DNA from: a bacterium
Lineage (GTDB): Bacteria; Bacteroidota; Bacteroidia; Bacteroidales; P3
Direction: 5' to 3'
Length of the DNA stretch: 64,000 nucleotides
Assembly (NCBI GenBank): GCA_014802725.1
Contig: JAAVBS010000001.1
Coordinates: 1 to 64,000 of the forward strand
A model generated the notes under the pieces. That model saw only the letters and a list, made by a program, of their open reading frames with translations. It made no database searches and had not been told where the DNA came from. The first letter of the stretch is position 1, and each line of letters opens with the position of its first letter. Made by a program: the position numbers and the translations under genes. Positions 54,175 to 64,000 of the stretch are shown here, piece by piece.

Positions 54175-57100
54175 TTAATTCACCAACTTATAAATGATGC
54201 TGATACCGCCCTTGCCCGTATGGTTGTAGAACAAGTTGGCGATATGCGGTTTATTGATCGTCATATCGTAGAACACTTTCGCCGACAGTTGCTTGGTGAG
54301 TTCATACTCGGCGTAAATGTTGATGGACGTGACCAACGAACCGGCCGATGGCGTGCTGACGTTTTGGTCGATGCGCCGCAACACCGTTTTGGTGTCGCGT
54401 ACGGAAACATCGGCCTTCAACACGATGTCGCTCGTAATCTTCCGCTTGGACGAACCGCCGGAATTGACCTTGAAACCGACGTTCTTGATGCGGTAGCCCG
54501 CGCCCGCCACCCACGCGCTGCTGCTCACCTCCGTAATTTGGTTGTTGACGAAGCTCAAACCGATTTGACGGCTCTGACGGTACTCGAAATTGAAACTGAG
54601 ATCGTTCTTCAACGTAAAGGCCACCTTGATCAAGGGCGCGAACTGCTCGCTCAGCACCACCCCGTCGAAGACATACTGCGAGATAAAGTTCATGTTGTCG
54701 TCCAGGCGGCTCGGATGGTCCATCGAGAGGTCGTACAGCACGTTGTTGGTATAGGAACCCACGCTGTAAGAGGAGGTATAGGCATGGGAAAGCGTAAAGT
54801 TCTTGAAGATTTTACGCATGGCCTTGATTTTGGTAAGACCGCTGTAAGACAGCGACCAGTTGGGCAACGGGAAACGGCTGAGCGTGGACAACGACATCTT
54901 GTAGGGGTCGGCGCCCGTATAGGCGGCCAACAGGGCGGTCAGCATGACGTCCTGCGAATTGGATTTGTAGCCATACGGATAATAAGCGCCCGCCACGCTG
55001 TCCCATACATCGGGCCGGCCGGCGGCGTTGGGGTTCCCGTCCGCAAGACGGCCGGCCATAATCCGGCGGTATTCCAAAAAGCGGTCGTAGGTCTCGTTGT
55101 TGTGCTGGTCGTCCGTCCGCTTGAAGGCCGTCTTGATGAGAACGGTCGTTACGTTCATGTTGCCGTTCTGCAACGGGTTCGTGTTGCGGAACGCGCCGGA
55201 GACCGCATCGTAGGTATAATAGCCCGAATTGTTTTCGGAGCGGCTGTAGCCCATCGTCAGCGAGATACGGAAATCGGGGAAGGGCTCTATTGTGGCCTGC
55301 CCGCTGAACGTCTGCGTAAACTGGTTGTAATAAGGCGACGTAAGCAAACTGTCGGTCGATAGCCAGCCCTGGGCCGCCGCTTTTTCCAGGATGTCGCCTT
55401 GGGCGCCGAACAGCGCAAAGGCCGCGCCCGGCGCCTGATGCTTGAGGTTAACGCCGAAGATATCCGGCTCCAGCATAAAGCCCGGTATCGTCGTCCCCTC
55501 GTTGCGCGACCACGTCACACTCGCGTCCCGCACCATCATCAAAAAGCGCAACGCCCCCTTGTAGGTCGTTTCCCAAACCGTGGCCTTATCCACCTTAACG
55601 CGGTTGTCGTCACCGCTCCCCATGGCCGAATTGCTCCGCGTGGTACGGCGCGACCGGTTGCGGCTCGGCTGGTTGATTTTTTTGAGGAACGGCACCTTGT
55701 TGTAGAGGCCCACGAAATTGACGTTGCCCGTGGCGTTGAGGTTCATGTTGTTGGCAATCGTATTGCCCAAACGGTCTTGGATGGCCAACGCGCCGGCTTC
55801 CCAACGGTAGGTGGTCGCATAACCGAAATTGGCGTTTATCCAATCCAAGAACGGAATCTTGTTGATCGGCAATTTATACGTAATATTGACGGCCTGGTCG
55901 AAATTACGCAACTTGCCGCCCGTCAAGAAACTGCGCCAAATGGAATCCTTTTTGTCGCGCGTGTCGATAAGCCCGAGCGGCTCTTCCAAAAACGCGTTGG
56001 CGTTGGCCGAATACTTCAGCGAGATGGACTTGGTGATGTCGTAGCCGAACGTGTAATAACGGTTCCAGTTGAATTGCTTATAGTAGGTGGGATTCAACAG
56101 GATATCCCATTCGGGTGTCTTGTTGCGCAATTTGGTGGCCGTAAAGTCGCGCTGCAAATCCATACCGAACGAGAACTGGTTGGGCACGTAGTTGAAATTG
56201 AAATCCGTCAGAAGCGCCAAGCCTTTTTTCTGCGCCAATTTGGTTTTGGCAAAAGGCTCGAAGAACTTGGAAGACGTGGAATAGTTATAGCCGATGCTCC
56301 CTTTGTGGATGAACTGGTTGTCGTATTCCATGTCCTCGTTGCGGCGCAACGTGCTCGAATAGGCATACGAGATATTGAAATTCTCGATATCCCAAAACAT
56401 CGGCGCCTTGTCCGAATTCGTCCGCTCTTTGCGCACGTTCATGAAATTGATGTTCTGCCGCAACGTATAATCCTGAACCTGATGTTTGAACGCCTTTTTA
56501 TCCGCCGCGCTGTAGTTGGCCAACACGTGTTTGGTCTTGACATCCGGATCCAGCGGGTTGTATTCCGGATTGCTGATGATGGACGACAGGTCGTAGTGTA
56601 CCGGCAATTTCAAGCCGGCTTTTTCCGGCACGAACTTGCCCAACTCCAAATTGACGGATATGTCGTAGGAGCCGATGTTTTCTTGCGGTAATTCGGAGAT
56701 TTTCTGTTCGATGGAGCCGAAGTTGGCCGTCGAATAACTGCCGCCCACGCTGATATTGCCCAAATCTCCCAGATTGGCTTGCGCCCGTGCAGTGGCCGCC
56801 ACGCCGCTCTTTTTACTGAACTCATTTAAGCTCAACTCATTGACCCAAACATTGACGGAACGCGGCATGCCGTCATCATTGTCGCCTATATATTGCTTCT
56901 GCGGATTGCGGACCCCGATGAGAATCGACTTGACGCTGTTGATGGCCGGCGTACCCTTGACCGTATAGCGTCCCTTGCCGACAACCTCGGCATAGGGCAC
57001 GGTTTGCAGAATGCCCGGCACACCGTCGCGGATGGCCGCGTCGCGATGCTCCTTGACCGATACCAACGCTGACAAATCGATTTCCACCTTGTTGGCATCC

Positions 57101-60100
57101 GGCCACACCAATTCCCGCGCGCTCTCGTACCAACCCGTATATGACAGCGGGATTTCGTACTCGTAGTAGTTGTCCTGAAAGTCCGACCCCACGCGGACGA
57201 ACAGCCGCACGTCGCCGTCCACCTCGCGGTCGTATTCGTTCACTTTCTCCAAGTGGACATACATTTCCACCTTTTTGAACTGGCGGAAATCGTAATTCGT
57301 CGTTTTATAGATACCGCGGGCATCGCCATCGGCCAAATTCAATACCGTCATGCTCAAGGCCTGCTCGTTCATGCGGCGGTTGTTTTGGTCGGCCGGATCG
57401 GTCACGCGCTCGATGCCCGGCGGCAACACATAGCGCACGGGCGTCCGGTTGCCGTTTTCCTCGATGTTGACGACCGAAATGTCGAATTCCGTATTGGCCG
57501 TACCCGCCGAAACGTGCATGTCGTTTTCCAACAGCGGCTGGTCGTATTTGCGCCAATCGGACTTGACGAGGTCCAAGGCCGCGAAACGCAGGACAACCGG
57601 TTGCGAGAACTTGGCCAAAAACATACGGATAAAACGGATGGATTGGAAATTCTGAATCTGACCGACCGTGCGCGTCGGGGTCTGGATCGGAATCTTGAAA
57701 TGATACCAATTGACATCTGTTTCCTCGTTGTTGGCCAAGGTGACGTGCGAACGCTGGATATCGACGATGTAGTTCCGTCCCACCTGCATCTCGTCGGGAT
57801 GCAACGGCACCTCGTATTGGAAATAGTTTTCGGCCTCGCTCAACGTATTGTCGGCGTTGATGTCTTCCGTATTCGGGTAGTTGGTCTGCTGGGTGGGGTA
57901 ATCTTCCGGATTGTTGGCCGATGACGGCGAGTTGCCGGCCGGGTTGTTGAAATACTTGTAACGGTCCTCTATTTTGGTGGGCGAAAACGCCACGGTGTCC
58001 CAACGGCTACTGCTCCGGAAATAGACATAGTCGTCCTGCGCGGGGTCGTCGTATAGGCGTTGATAGGCACTGTTCGTCGTGCCCAACAGCGCGGCCACGG
58101 CCGTAAGGTAATCGCGGTAAAACGACCGCTCGTCCTCGTCATTCAAGCCGTTGAGTCCGATATCCTGGAACGGGCGCGTGGCCGGGTCGTTGTCGAACGT
58201 CTGTACAAGCGACTGTATCTTGGGAACGCGGCCCCACTGCGTGGTATCCACATCCACCACCGTGGCCGAAATCGGCATCCCGTTCTCGAAACTCTTGCGG
58301 CCGTCGCGCAGAATGTCTTCCGAAATGTCGCCGAGATTGAAAAACAGCGAACCGCCCGCATGCTTCGGCCGCCCTTCGAGACCATCCATGCCGATGAACG
58401 GGTCCATGACCCAAAATTCGATATACTCCACGTTCGAAGCCTCGAAGTTCGTGTTGTCGATTTTACGCATGATACCGCCCCAACGGCTGGCCGGATCCCG
58501 CAACAAACCCTCCGCCGTCATACCGGCGGAAATGCCCGGTACGGCATCCACGTCGAAGTTGTAAGGCCCTTTCTCCGACGGATAATACGCCAAGTTCAGC
58601 ACCGACAGATAGTCGGCCTGGTTGGTGGCCTGTTCGCGGTTGGGAAACACCTCGGTAACGCGGATTCGGCGCACGTATGGCAACGAAATATCGTCTTTGG
58701 TGATGTTGCGCGGCCGGTTGTTGCCGTAGAAAATGGGATCGACCGTGTACCACGCCAGTTTGGCGCGGTTGAAACCGCTCGCCCGGCTCTCCGCCAAATA
58801 GTCGGCCGATTCAGGGAACAGATCCTGCTGCTTCTGCGGCGTACTGGCCAACTGCCACGAATAGGCTTCCTTGAGGTTGATCGTGCTCTTGGCGCCTTCG
58901 AAATCGTCAATGTAGGTAATCCCCTCTTTGGTAATGGCCTTGGAGTGCCCCGGAATGAAATGGGCGAACTCGCCGTAGAGATTCAACGAGGCCGGCATCT
59001 TGGACGATTGGAAGGGCAACATTGCGTCCACGGCCTTGGTCAGCCAGCGCGACTCATTGGAATACGAGAAGTCGAAACCGTACAACGTGTTGGAAATAGG
59101 TTCCTCGCCGTAATTGACCTTATAGGTCAGCGGCGATTGGTGCAGGTTCAACAGCGTGGCGCCCACATAAAAATCCTTGTTGAAGAAATGTTCCACCCGC
59201 AAACCCAGCATCCGCTTGGTCAGCATACCGCCGGCCGTATTGCTCTCGGTGGAGATGTTGATGGGTACGCCCGAATTGAGTACCCCCTCGTTGATGATTT
59301 GAACGATACCGGCCGTATAATTGACCGTATAGTCGGAACCTTCCTGCAAGACCGTATTGCCGGCCGTCACCTTGACGGAACCTTGCGGCAGGTTATAGAC
59401 ACCGAGCGAAATCTCGCTGCCCTGCGCCGACTTGTACGTACCGCCCATGTAGTACTTGTTCTTGTCGGGGTACTGCTGGGCCTCGGTCTTCGTATAACGG
59501 TACAGTTCATTGTACGCGTATTTCTTGGCCATCGCGCTGTCGCCGCCGAAAATGGCCGCGAGGTCGGCGCCGAACGGTTCCACATACGGGAAATAGATCA
59601 AACCTTTGTTCGACTGGATATAACCGGCCCCCGTGGCCGCATTGTCGAGAAAGTCGAACACGCCGTCCGGATTCCGGTTCATCTGATAATCCAGATTATC
59701 CATGCCGAACACCTGTATCAACGGTATGCCGCTCAACGGCCCTTCCGTAAAATAGCCGGCCGGCACGCTCTGCCCCTCGCCCGTGTACATGATGTTGAAA
59801 CGGAAGTTCTCCGGACTGATTTGGTAACTCTTGAGCGCATAGACGTTTTTCATCATCAGGTCCCACAGCGGGCTCTCGGTATTGAGCGTGGTGGCCTTCA
59901 ACAATTTGACGACAAGCACCTGCGGGTCGTTGATGCCTTGGTCCGACAATTCGCCCACCTGATAAACGGTGGTGTCGCCCACAATCTGGTATTGATAGGC
60001 CACGGCCAGCACCTGGTCGCTTCCGAGCGGCTGGCTCAGCGAGATGAAACCCAACTGCGGGTTGAACGTATATTCGGTGGCCGCCAAACGCCGCGCGCTC

Positions 60101-61377
60101 TCCACCTTTTCGAACTCGCGGCCGCCCGTGTAGCCGATGCCGTTCAAATACTGGCTCACACTGTTGATGTTGCGCAGGTTGGCGGGGCTGACAACGCCGG
60201 TCAACAGATTGTTCGTGTAGTTGGAGGGATAAGGCACGGGCGACATTGGCCACACATTGGATGCCATCGGTTCGGTTTCGCCCAGGTCGGTGAACGCGAC
60301 GATATTGCGGTTATTTTCAACGGGAGAGCCGACGTTCGTGACCCAAACTTCCAATTTCGTGATTTTGATACGGCTGTTGACCAACGGCAATTCGGCCAAA
60401 GCCTCGTGGTAGTGGTCGCGGAAATACTGCCCCAAGAAATAGTGCTTGTTTTCGTCGTATTCGTCGGCCTTGAACTCGAACTTGGACGTTTGCGCGCCGC
60501 CTTCCACCTGTATCGACTTGCTCTCGGAACGCTGTTCGGAAAAGACACCCGTCACATAGGTGTTGCCGAATTGCAACCGCGCCTTGACACCGAACAATTC
60601 CTGCACGCCGGAAATCAGCGTCGTGTTCAACGGGAAACTGATGTTACCGGCCTCTATCGACTTGATGATGTCGTCTTCCTTGCCCTCGTATTGTAGTTTG
60701 AGTTTGTTGTCGAAATTGAACAACGCCTCGGTGTTGTAGTTGATGTCGAAATTGATCCGGTCTCCGATTTTGGCATTGAGGTTGATGTCGATTTTGGCGT
60801 CGAAGTCGAAATTGAAATTCTTGCGGTGCCGCACGTCCAAAGCCGGGTCATCGCGGCGCGTGCCCACAAAAGCGAAAATGAGTTCAACGGAACCGTTCAG
60901 GTCGAATTTGATGAAATCCTTGCCGAACACATTGTCGAGGAAGCCCATGTCAATGTTCAAACCCGGAATCAGGCCGCCCAAGCCCGAAGAGGCCGATGGC
61001 GTATAGGCCGCCTTGGTCTTCCAGTATTCGCGCATGGAACGCTCCATGTCGTATTGCATGAACTCCGCGCGGTCCATGTCGCGCGAACTGAGCACCATGC
61101 CGCCCATGCTCGTGGTCACCGTATAGGTATTGTCCTTGGCGTTGAAACGCACCTCCTCCTTGGCGGGTGCCTTGAAATAAATATCCTTGGCGGGCGGCAG
61201 CTCTCCGCCGTAATCGGGCTTGGGAACCGGAAAATGCAAAGTCGTGTCGGCCGCGGCCAAGGGCGATGGTTCCGCCATAAACGACGAAGGGGCGGCACAC
61301 ACCTCCCCCATGGCCGTTCCAAAGCAGAAGACCAATCCCACGATGACTTGCCGCATCCGGCGGCGACGCACTTTCAT
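54175..61377 (-). CDS. sprA: Type IX secretion translocon protein SprA (Sov)
   Basis: 2400 aa; ANISFPLNTTLISGVQELFGVKARLQFG, AYTSSYSVGSYTNN, repeated SprA signatures; ruvA and gcvH neighbours. Confidence 0.96.
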   Translation of the reverse strand: MKVRRRRMRQVIVGLVFCFGTAMGEVCAAPSSFMAEPSPLAAADTTLHFPVPKPDYGGELPPAKDIYFKAPAKEEVRFNAKDNTYTVTTSMGGMVLSSRDMDRAEFMQYDMERSMREYWKTKAAYTPSASSGLGGLIPGLNIDMGFLDNVFGKDFIKFDLNGSVELIFAFVGTRRDDPALDVRHRKNFNFDFDAKIDINLNAKIGDRINFDINYNTEALFNFDNKLKLQYEGKEDDIIKSIEAGNISFPLNTTLISGVQELFGVKARLQFGNTYVTGVFSEQRSESKSIQVEGGAQTSKFEFKADEYDENKHYFLGQYFRDHYHEALAELPLVNSRIKITKLEVWVTNVGSPVENNRNIVAFTDLGETEPMASNVWPMSPVPYPSNYTNNLLTGVVSPANLRNINSVSQYLNGIGYTGGREFEKVESARRLAATEYTFNPQLGFISLSQPLGSDQVLAVAYQYQIVGDTTVYQVGELSDQGINDPQVLVVKLLKATTLNTESPLWDLMMKNVYALKSYQISPENFRFNIMYTGEGQSVPAGYFTEGPLSGIPLIQVFGMDNLDYQMNRNPDGVFDFLDNAATGAGYIQSNKGLIYFPYVEPFGADLAAIFGGDSAMAKKYAYNELYRYTKTEAQQYPDKNKYYMGGTYKSAQGSEISLGVYNLPQGSVKVTAGNTVLQEGSDYTVNYTAGIVQIINEGVLNSGVPINISTESNTAGGMLTKRMLGLRVEHFFNKDFYVGATLLNLHQSPLTYKVNYGEEPISNTLYGFDFSYSNESRWLTKAVDAMLPFQSSKMPASLNLYGEFAHFIPGHSKAITKEGITYIDDFEGAKSTINLKEAYSWQLASTPQKQQDLFPESADYLAESRASGFNRAKLAWYTVDPIFYGNNRPRNITKDDISLPYVRRIRVTEVFPNREQATNQADYLSVLNLAYYPSEKGPYNFDVDAVPGISAGMTAEGLLRDPASRWGGIMRKIDNTNFEASNVEYIEFWVMDPFIGMDGLEGRPKHAGGSLFFNLGDISEDILRDGRKSFENGMPISATVVDVDTTQWGRVPKIQSLVQTFDNDPATRPFQDIGLNGLNDEDERSFYRDYLTAVAALLGTTNSAYQRLYDDPAQDDYVYFRSSSRWDTVAFSPTKIEDRYKYFNNPAGNSPSSANNPEDYPTQQTNYPNTEDINADNTLSEAENYFQYEVPLHPDEMQVGRNYIVDIQRSHVTLANNEETDVNWYHFKIPIQTPTRTVGQIQNFQSIRFIRMFLAKFSQPVVLRFAALDLVKSDWRKYDQPLLENDMHVSAGTANTEFDISVVNIEENGNRTPVRYVLPPGIERVTDPADQNNRRMNEQALSMTVLNLADGDARGIYKTTNYDFRQFKKVEMYVHLEKVNEYDREVDGDVRLFVRVGSDFQDNYYEYEIPLSYTGWYESARELVWPDANKVEIDLSALVSVKEHRDAAIRDGVPGILQTVPYAEVVGKGRYTVKGTPAINSVKSILIGVRNPQKQYIGDNDDGMPRSVNVWVNELSLNEFSKKSGVAATARAQANLGDLGNISVGGSYSTANFGSIEQKISELPQENIGSYDISVNLELGKFVPEKAGLKLPVHYDLSSIISNPEYNPLDPDVKTKHVLANYSAADKKAFKHQVQDYTLRQNINFMNVRKERTNSDKAPMFWDIENFNISYAYSSTLRRNEDMEYDNQFIHKGSIGYNYSTSSKFFEPFAKTKLAQKKGLALLTDFNFNYVPNQFSFGMDLQRDFTATKLRNKTPEWDILLNPTYYKQFNWNRYYTFGYDITKSISLKYSANANAFLEEPLGLIDTRDKKDSIWRSFLTGGKLRNFDQAVNITYKLPINKIPFLDWINANFGYATTYRWEAGALAIQDRLGNTIANNMNLNATGNVNFVGLYNKVPFLKKINQPSRNRSRRTTRSNSAMGSGDDNRVKVDKATVWETTYKGALRFLMMVRDASVTWSRNEGTTIPGFMLEPDIFGVNLKHQAPGAAFALFGAQGDILEKAAAQGWLSTDSLLTSPYYNQFTQTFSGQATIEPFPDFRISLTMGYSRSENNSGYYTYDAVSGAFRNTNPLQNGNMNVTTVLIKTAFKRTDDQHNNETYDRFLEYRRIMAGRLADGNPNAAGRPDVWDSVAGAYYPYGYKSNSQDVMLTALLAAYTGADPYKMSLSTLSRFPLPNWSLSYSGLTKIKAMRKIFKNFTLSHAYTSSYSVGSYTNNVLYDLSMDHPSRLDDNMNFISQYVFDGVVLSEQFAPLIKVAFTLKNDLSFNFEYRQSRQIGLSFVNNQITEVSSSAWVAGAGYRIKNVGFKVNSGGSSKRKITSDIVLKADVSVRDTKTVLRRIDQNVSTPSAGSLVTSINIYAEYELTKQLSAKVFYDMTINKPHIANLFYNHTGKGGISIIYKLVN

Positions 61378-61407
61378 TATACCCTTGATGAAGACAAGCG
61401 TATTTTT

Positions 61408-62001
61408 CTACAACATCTGCAATGCCTGCTTGATTACACTTTCGATATCCGCCGATGGATTGGCAGACAAAACCTTGTCCAAAACCTTTTCCGACGCGCT
61501 TTTAGCATAGCCCAACATGACGAGCGCACTCAAAGCCGTTTCCCGTTGCGGATAAGCCTGGGCCGAAACGCCGCCGGCCTCCGGTGCGTCTCCTGCTTCC
61601 ACCTTGCCGACCTTGTCTTTGAGATCCACGATAATCCGCTGGGCCGTTTTGGCCCCTATTCCCTTTACCGCCTGAATTTTACGCGTATCTTCCTGCTGAA
61701 TGGCCCGGATGGTCTCGGCCGGCGACATGGCCGACAGAATCATGCAGGCCGTATTCGCACCTACGCCCGAAACGGAGACCAACAGTTGGAACAACTGCTT
61801 TTCCACGGCCGTATGGAAGCCGAACAACTGCTGCGCGTCTTCGCGGTAAATGGGCTGAACGAGCAACTTGGCCTGCGGCAGGTCCTTGATTTGGGAATAG
61901 GTATGGAGCGATATGCGGATTTCATATCCTACACCGCCGCAATCCAATACGGCGCATACGGGATTGAGTTCGGCCACCCGCCCCTCGATATAAGCGAACA
62001 T
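61408..62001 (-). CDS. ruvA: Holliday junction branch migration protein RuvA
   Basis: MFAYIEGRVAELNPVCAVLDCGGVGYEIRISL, LFQLLVSVSGVGANTACMILS, IQAVKGIGAKTAQRIIVDLKDK. Confidence 0.97.
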   Translation of the reverse strand: MFAYIEGRVAELNPVCAVLDCGGVGYEIRISLHTYSQIKDLPQAKLLVQPIYREDAQQLFGFHTAVEKQLFQLLVSVSGVGANTACMILSAMSPAETIRAIQQEDTRKIQAVKGIGAKTAQRIIVDLKDKVGKVEAGDAPEAGGVSAQAYPQRETALSALVMLGYAKSASEKVLDKVLSANPSADIESVIKQALQML

Positions 62002-62024
62002 CCTTTTGCTATATAATATTATAC

Positions 62025-62060
62025 TTTGCAAAGATAGGCTTTTTTTCCTACCTTTGCAAA
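62025..62060. promoter_or_regulatory. Interlocked palindromic bidirectional promoter for ruvA (-) and dnaX (+): TTTGCAAAGATAGG (62025-62038) / CCTACCTTTGCAAA (62047-62060)
   Basis: 14-bp inverted repeat with one mismatch; plus TTG 62026-62028 + 20 nt + TACCTTTG 62049-62056; minus TTG 62057-62059 + 20 nt + TATCTTTG 62029-62036. Confidence 0.75.
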
Positions 62061-62156
62061 CAAGAGCCATGTGCCGATTCGACGCTTCGGTCGATTCGGC
62101 GGCGCGGCGCGGCCGGCAACCTGTGTCGGCCTGTTTTTCAGTATAAAGAGATTTTT

Positions 62157-63956
62157 ATGGATCAATTCGTAGTTTCCGCCCGCAAATACAGGCCGGACAC
62201 GTTCGAATCCGTCGTAGGGCAGGAGGCCATCACGACCACGCTCAAAAACGCGATTCGAAGCGGGCATATCGCCCAGTCCTTTCTGTTCTGCGGCCCGCGC
62301 GGCGTAGGCAAGACCACCTGTGCCCGCATCCTGGCCAAGACCATCAACTGCATGAACCCGACGCCCGACATGGAGGCCTGCGGGGAATGCGAGTCGTGCC
62401 GCGGCTTTCAGGAAAACGCTTCCCAAAACATTTACGAACTCGACGCGGCCTCCAACCGTTCGGTCGAAGCCATGCGCAGCCTCATCGAGCAGGTGCGCAT
62501 ACCGCCGCAAGTGGGACGCTATAAGGTATATATCATCGACGAAGTCCACATGCTGACGACCGAGGCCTTCAACGCGTTTCTGAAAACGTTGGAGGAACCG
62601 CCCGCGTACGCCAAGTTTATCCTAGCCACGACCGAACGCCACAAGATCCTGCCGACGATTCTGTCGCGCTGCCAGATTTCGGATTTCAAGCGCATCAACA
62701 CGGAAGACATCGTCAAGCACCTGCAGAAAATCGCAACGGCGGAGGGGCTCACGGCCGAAGAGGAAGCCCTGCGCATCATAGCCCAGAAAGCCGACGGCGG
62801 TCTGCGCGACGCGCTCTCGATGTTTGACCAACTCGTCAGTTTTTCAAACGGACAAGTAACGTACAATCAGGTTATTTCCCTACTCAACATCCTCGATTAC
62901 GACTATTATTTCCGCTTTACGGATCTGTTTTTGAAGGGAGACCACACGCAAATGCTGTTGCTGTTCAACCAAGTGTTGGATCAAGGCTTTGACGCCCAGC
63001 ATTTCGTCAACGGCCTGAACCAACATTTCCGTAGCCTGTTGCTTTCGCAGGACGCGCCCACACGGCCGCTATTGGAAATGTCGCCGGCCCTGCAGGAACG
63101 CTACGGCCAACAGAGCGCGCAATGCCCGCCGCAAACGCTACTCGACGGCATGACGCTCTGCACGCGTTGCGATTTGGACTACCGCGCCAGCAATAACAAA
63201 CGCCTGCTTGTGGAGATGCTGCTGTTGCAAATCTGCGCGCTGTTCGGGCAATCGGTTTTTCCCTCCGTTGTCTCCAATCCGACGGAAGTAGAAGGTAAGC
63301 CTTCGAAGGAGACAACGGCCGAAGCTCCGTCGGCCCCCCAACCCGCCGCGCCGCAAGCGGCCACCTCCGCCGCACCGCAGGTAGCGCCCCCGCCCGTAAC
63401 GCCACAAGCGGCAGTAACGGCGGCCGCCCCGAAACCGGCCCCGGCGATGGCGCCCCAACCCGCGGCACCGGCCGCATCCGACACGCCGCCGAACGCCGTG
63501 CGCCGCGCCCCGCTTTCCATCAAGCACATCCAAAAGAACCTCGCGTCGTTGCAAGCGGCCGCCCCCGCCGTGACGGCCGCCGACACCGCCCGCCCGATAG
63601 ATTTTTCTGAATTGCCGGCCATTTGGAACGCCTATGCCGACAGTTTCCAGGCCAAGTCGCCGGGCAAATACGACATCCTCAAACACGCGCAAATCAAGGC
63701 CGAAGACCATACGGTTGAACTGACCGTGGGCAACACGGTACAGGCCGATATGCTGGAAGAGGACAAGGCGGATATCTGCGCCGCCCTGCGGCAGGCCCTG
63801 AATGCGGACGCACTTTCGCTGAACATCCGCATCGACGAGCAGATCAAACAGGATATAAAAGTATATACAGCACACGAGAAATACAAAAGTATGCTCGAAC
63901 AGAACGCCGAACTGCGCAACTTCAAAGACGCGCTGCAGTTGGATATCGAATTATAG
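62157..63956 (+). CDS. dnaX: DNA polymerase III subunit gamma/tau
   Basis: 599 aa; RKYRPDTFESVVGQEAITTTLKNAI, FCGPRGVGKTTCARILAKTINC, CGECESC zinc site, YIIDEVHMLTTEAFNAFLKTLEEPP; Ala/Pro-rich linker. Confidence 0.98.
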   Translation: MDQFVVSARKYRPDTFESVVGQEAITTTLKNAIRSGHIAQSFLFCGPRGVGKTTCARILAKTINCMNPTPDMEACGECESCRGFQENASQNIYELDAASNRSVEAMRSLIEQVRIPPQVGRYKVYIIDEVHMLTTEAFNAFLKTLEEPPAYAKFILATTERHKILPTILSRCQISDFKRINTEDIVKHLQKIATAEGLTAEEEALRIIAQKADGGLRDALSMFDQLVSFSNGQVTYNQVISLLNILDYDYYFRFTDLFLKGDHTQMLLLFNQVLDQGFDAQHFVNGLNQHFRSLLLSQDAPTRPLLEMSPALQERYGQQSAQCPPQTLLDGMTLCTRCDLDYRASNNKRLLVEMLLLQICALFGQSVFPSVVSNPTEVEGKPSKETTAEAPSAPQPAAPQAATSAAPQVAPPPVTPQAAVTAAAPKPAPAMAPQPAAPAASDTPPNAVRRAPLSIKHIQKNLASLQAAAPAVTAADTARPIDFSELPAIWNAYADSFQAKSPGKYDILKHAQIKAEDHTVELTVGNTVQADMLEEDKADICAALRQALNADALSLNIRIDEQIKQDIKVYTAHEKYKSMLEQNAELRNFKDALQLDIEL

Positions 63957-63969
63957 CGAATTGAACGAC

Positions 63970-64000
63970 ATGAGAAAGATTGCATTATGGTTGGCCGGCC
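63970..64000 (+). CDS. Start of a further gene truncated by the window end (MRKIALWLAG...)
   Basis: ATG 14 nt after dnaX stop with a signal-peptide-like beginning. Confidence 0.5.
   Translation, partial: MRKIALWLAG

Noticed and set aside
58060-60696. 878-aa plus-strand ORF antisense to sprA
   Set aside because: Shadow ORF in GC-rich coding sequence; Arg/His/Val-biased composition without domains; the sprA frame is unambiguous.
63280-63500. Programmed frameshift in dnaX giving a short gamma form
   Set aside because: No A-AAA-AAG slippery heptamer with downstream stem was found near the Ala/Pro-rich linker; the reading frame is continuous.
1-64000. CRISPR arrays, transposases, integrases, phage genes, restriction or toxin-antitoxin systems
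   Set aside because: None recognised in the ORF track or intergenic sequence; the S74 fibre protein looks like a chromosomal surface protein with no phage neighbours.
1-64000. tRNA and rRNA genes
   Set aside because: Intergenic gaps are mostly too short and no cloverleaf or rRNA-like segment was recognised.

Overview
The window is a gene-dense chromosomal segment of a Bacteroidota (probably Bacteroidales) genome. It is mostly conserved housekeeping genes. No rRNA, tRNA, CRISPR array or insertion sequence was recognised. From left to right: aldo/keto reductase (partial), serC-serA, an OM beta-barrel-like protein, rimO-ftsY-DUF4295-rpmG, a DUF2807 lipoprotein, tsaB-anmK, a GH3/serine-hydrolase fusion, dapB-DUF5683-parB-parA, a PUR-family DUF3276 protein, pdxS-pdxT, nusB-yajC-coaE. 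Next comes a glycogen cluster containing a GT3 synthase + GT35 phosphorylase fusion, GH57, a GT4/GT5-like transferase and GH133, followed by an FtsE-like ATPase and a two-gene surface module (YadA-head/S74-chaperone fibre plus a small T9SS-sorting-domain protein). Then tig-clpP-lepB, a TamB-like protein, tsaD, plsY, a ~1594-aa uncharacterised exported protein, prmA-tpiA-DoxX-DUF1599, folP-dacA, ychF, gcvH-sprA-ruvA and dnaX. The points most worth a second look are: (1) the fibre/T9SS pair as a possible surface-fibre system; (2) the giant exported protein next to plsY; (3) the synthase-phosphorylase fusion; (4) two interlocked, palindromic bidirectional promoters with identical geometry; (5) all six convergent gene junctions overlapping or nearly abutting; (6) a nested inverted-repeat element between the aldo/keto reductase gene and serC. 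Family calls come from reading the translations and from recalled family knowledge. No database search was run.
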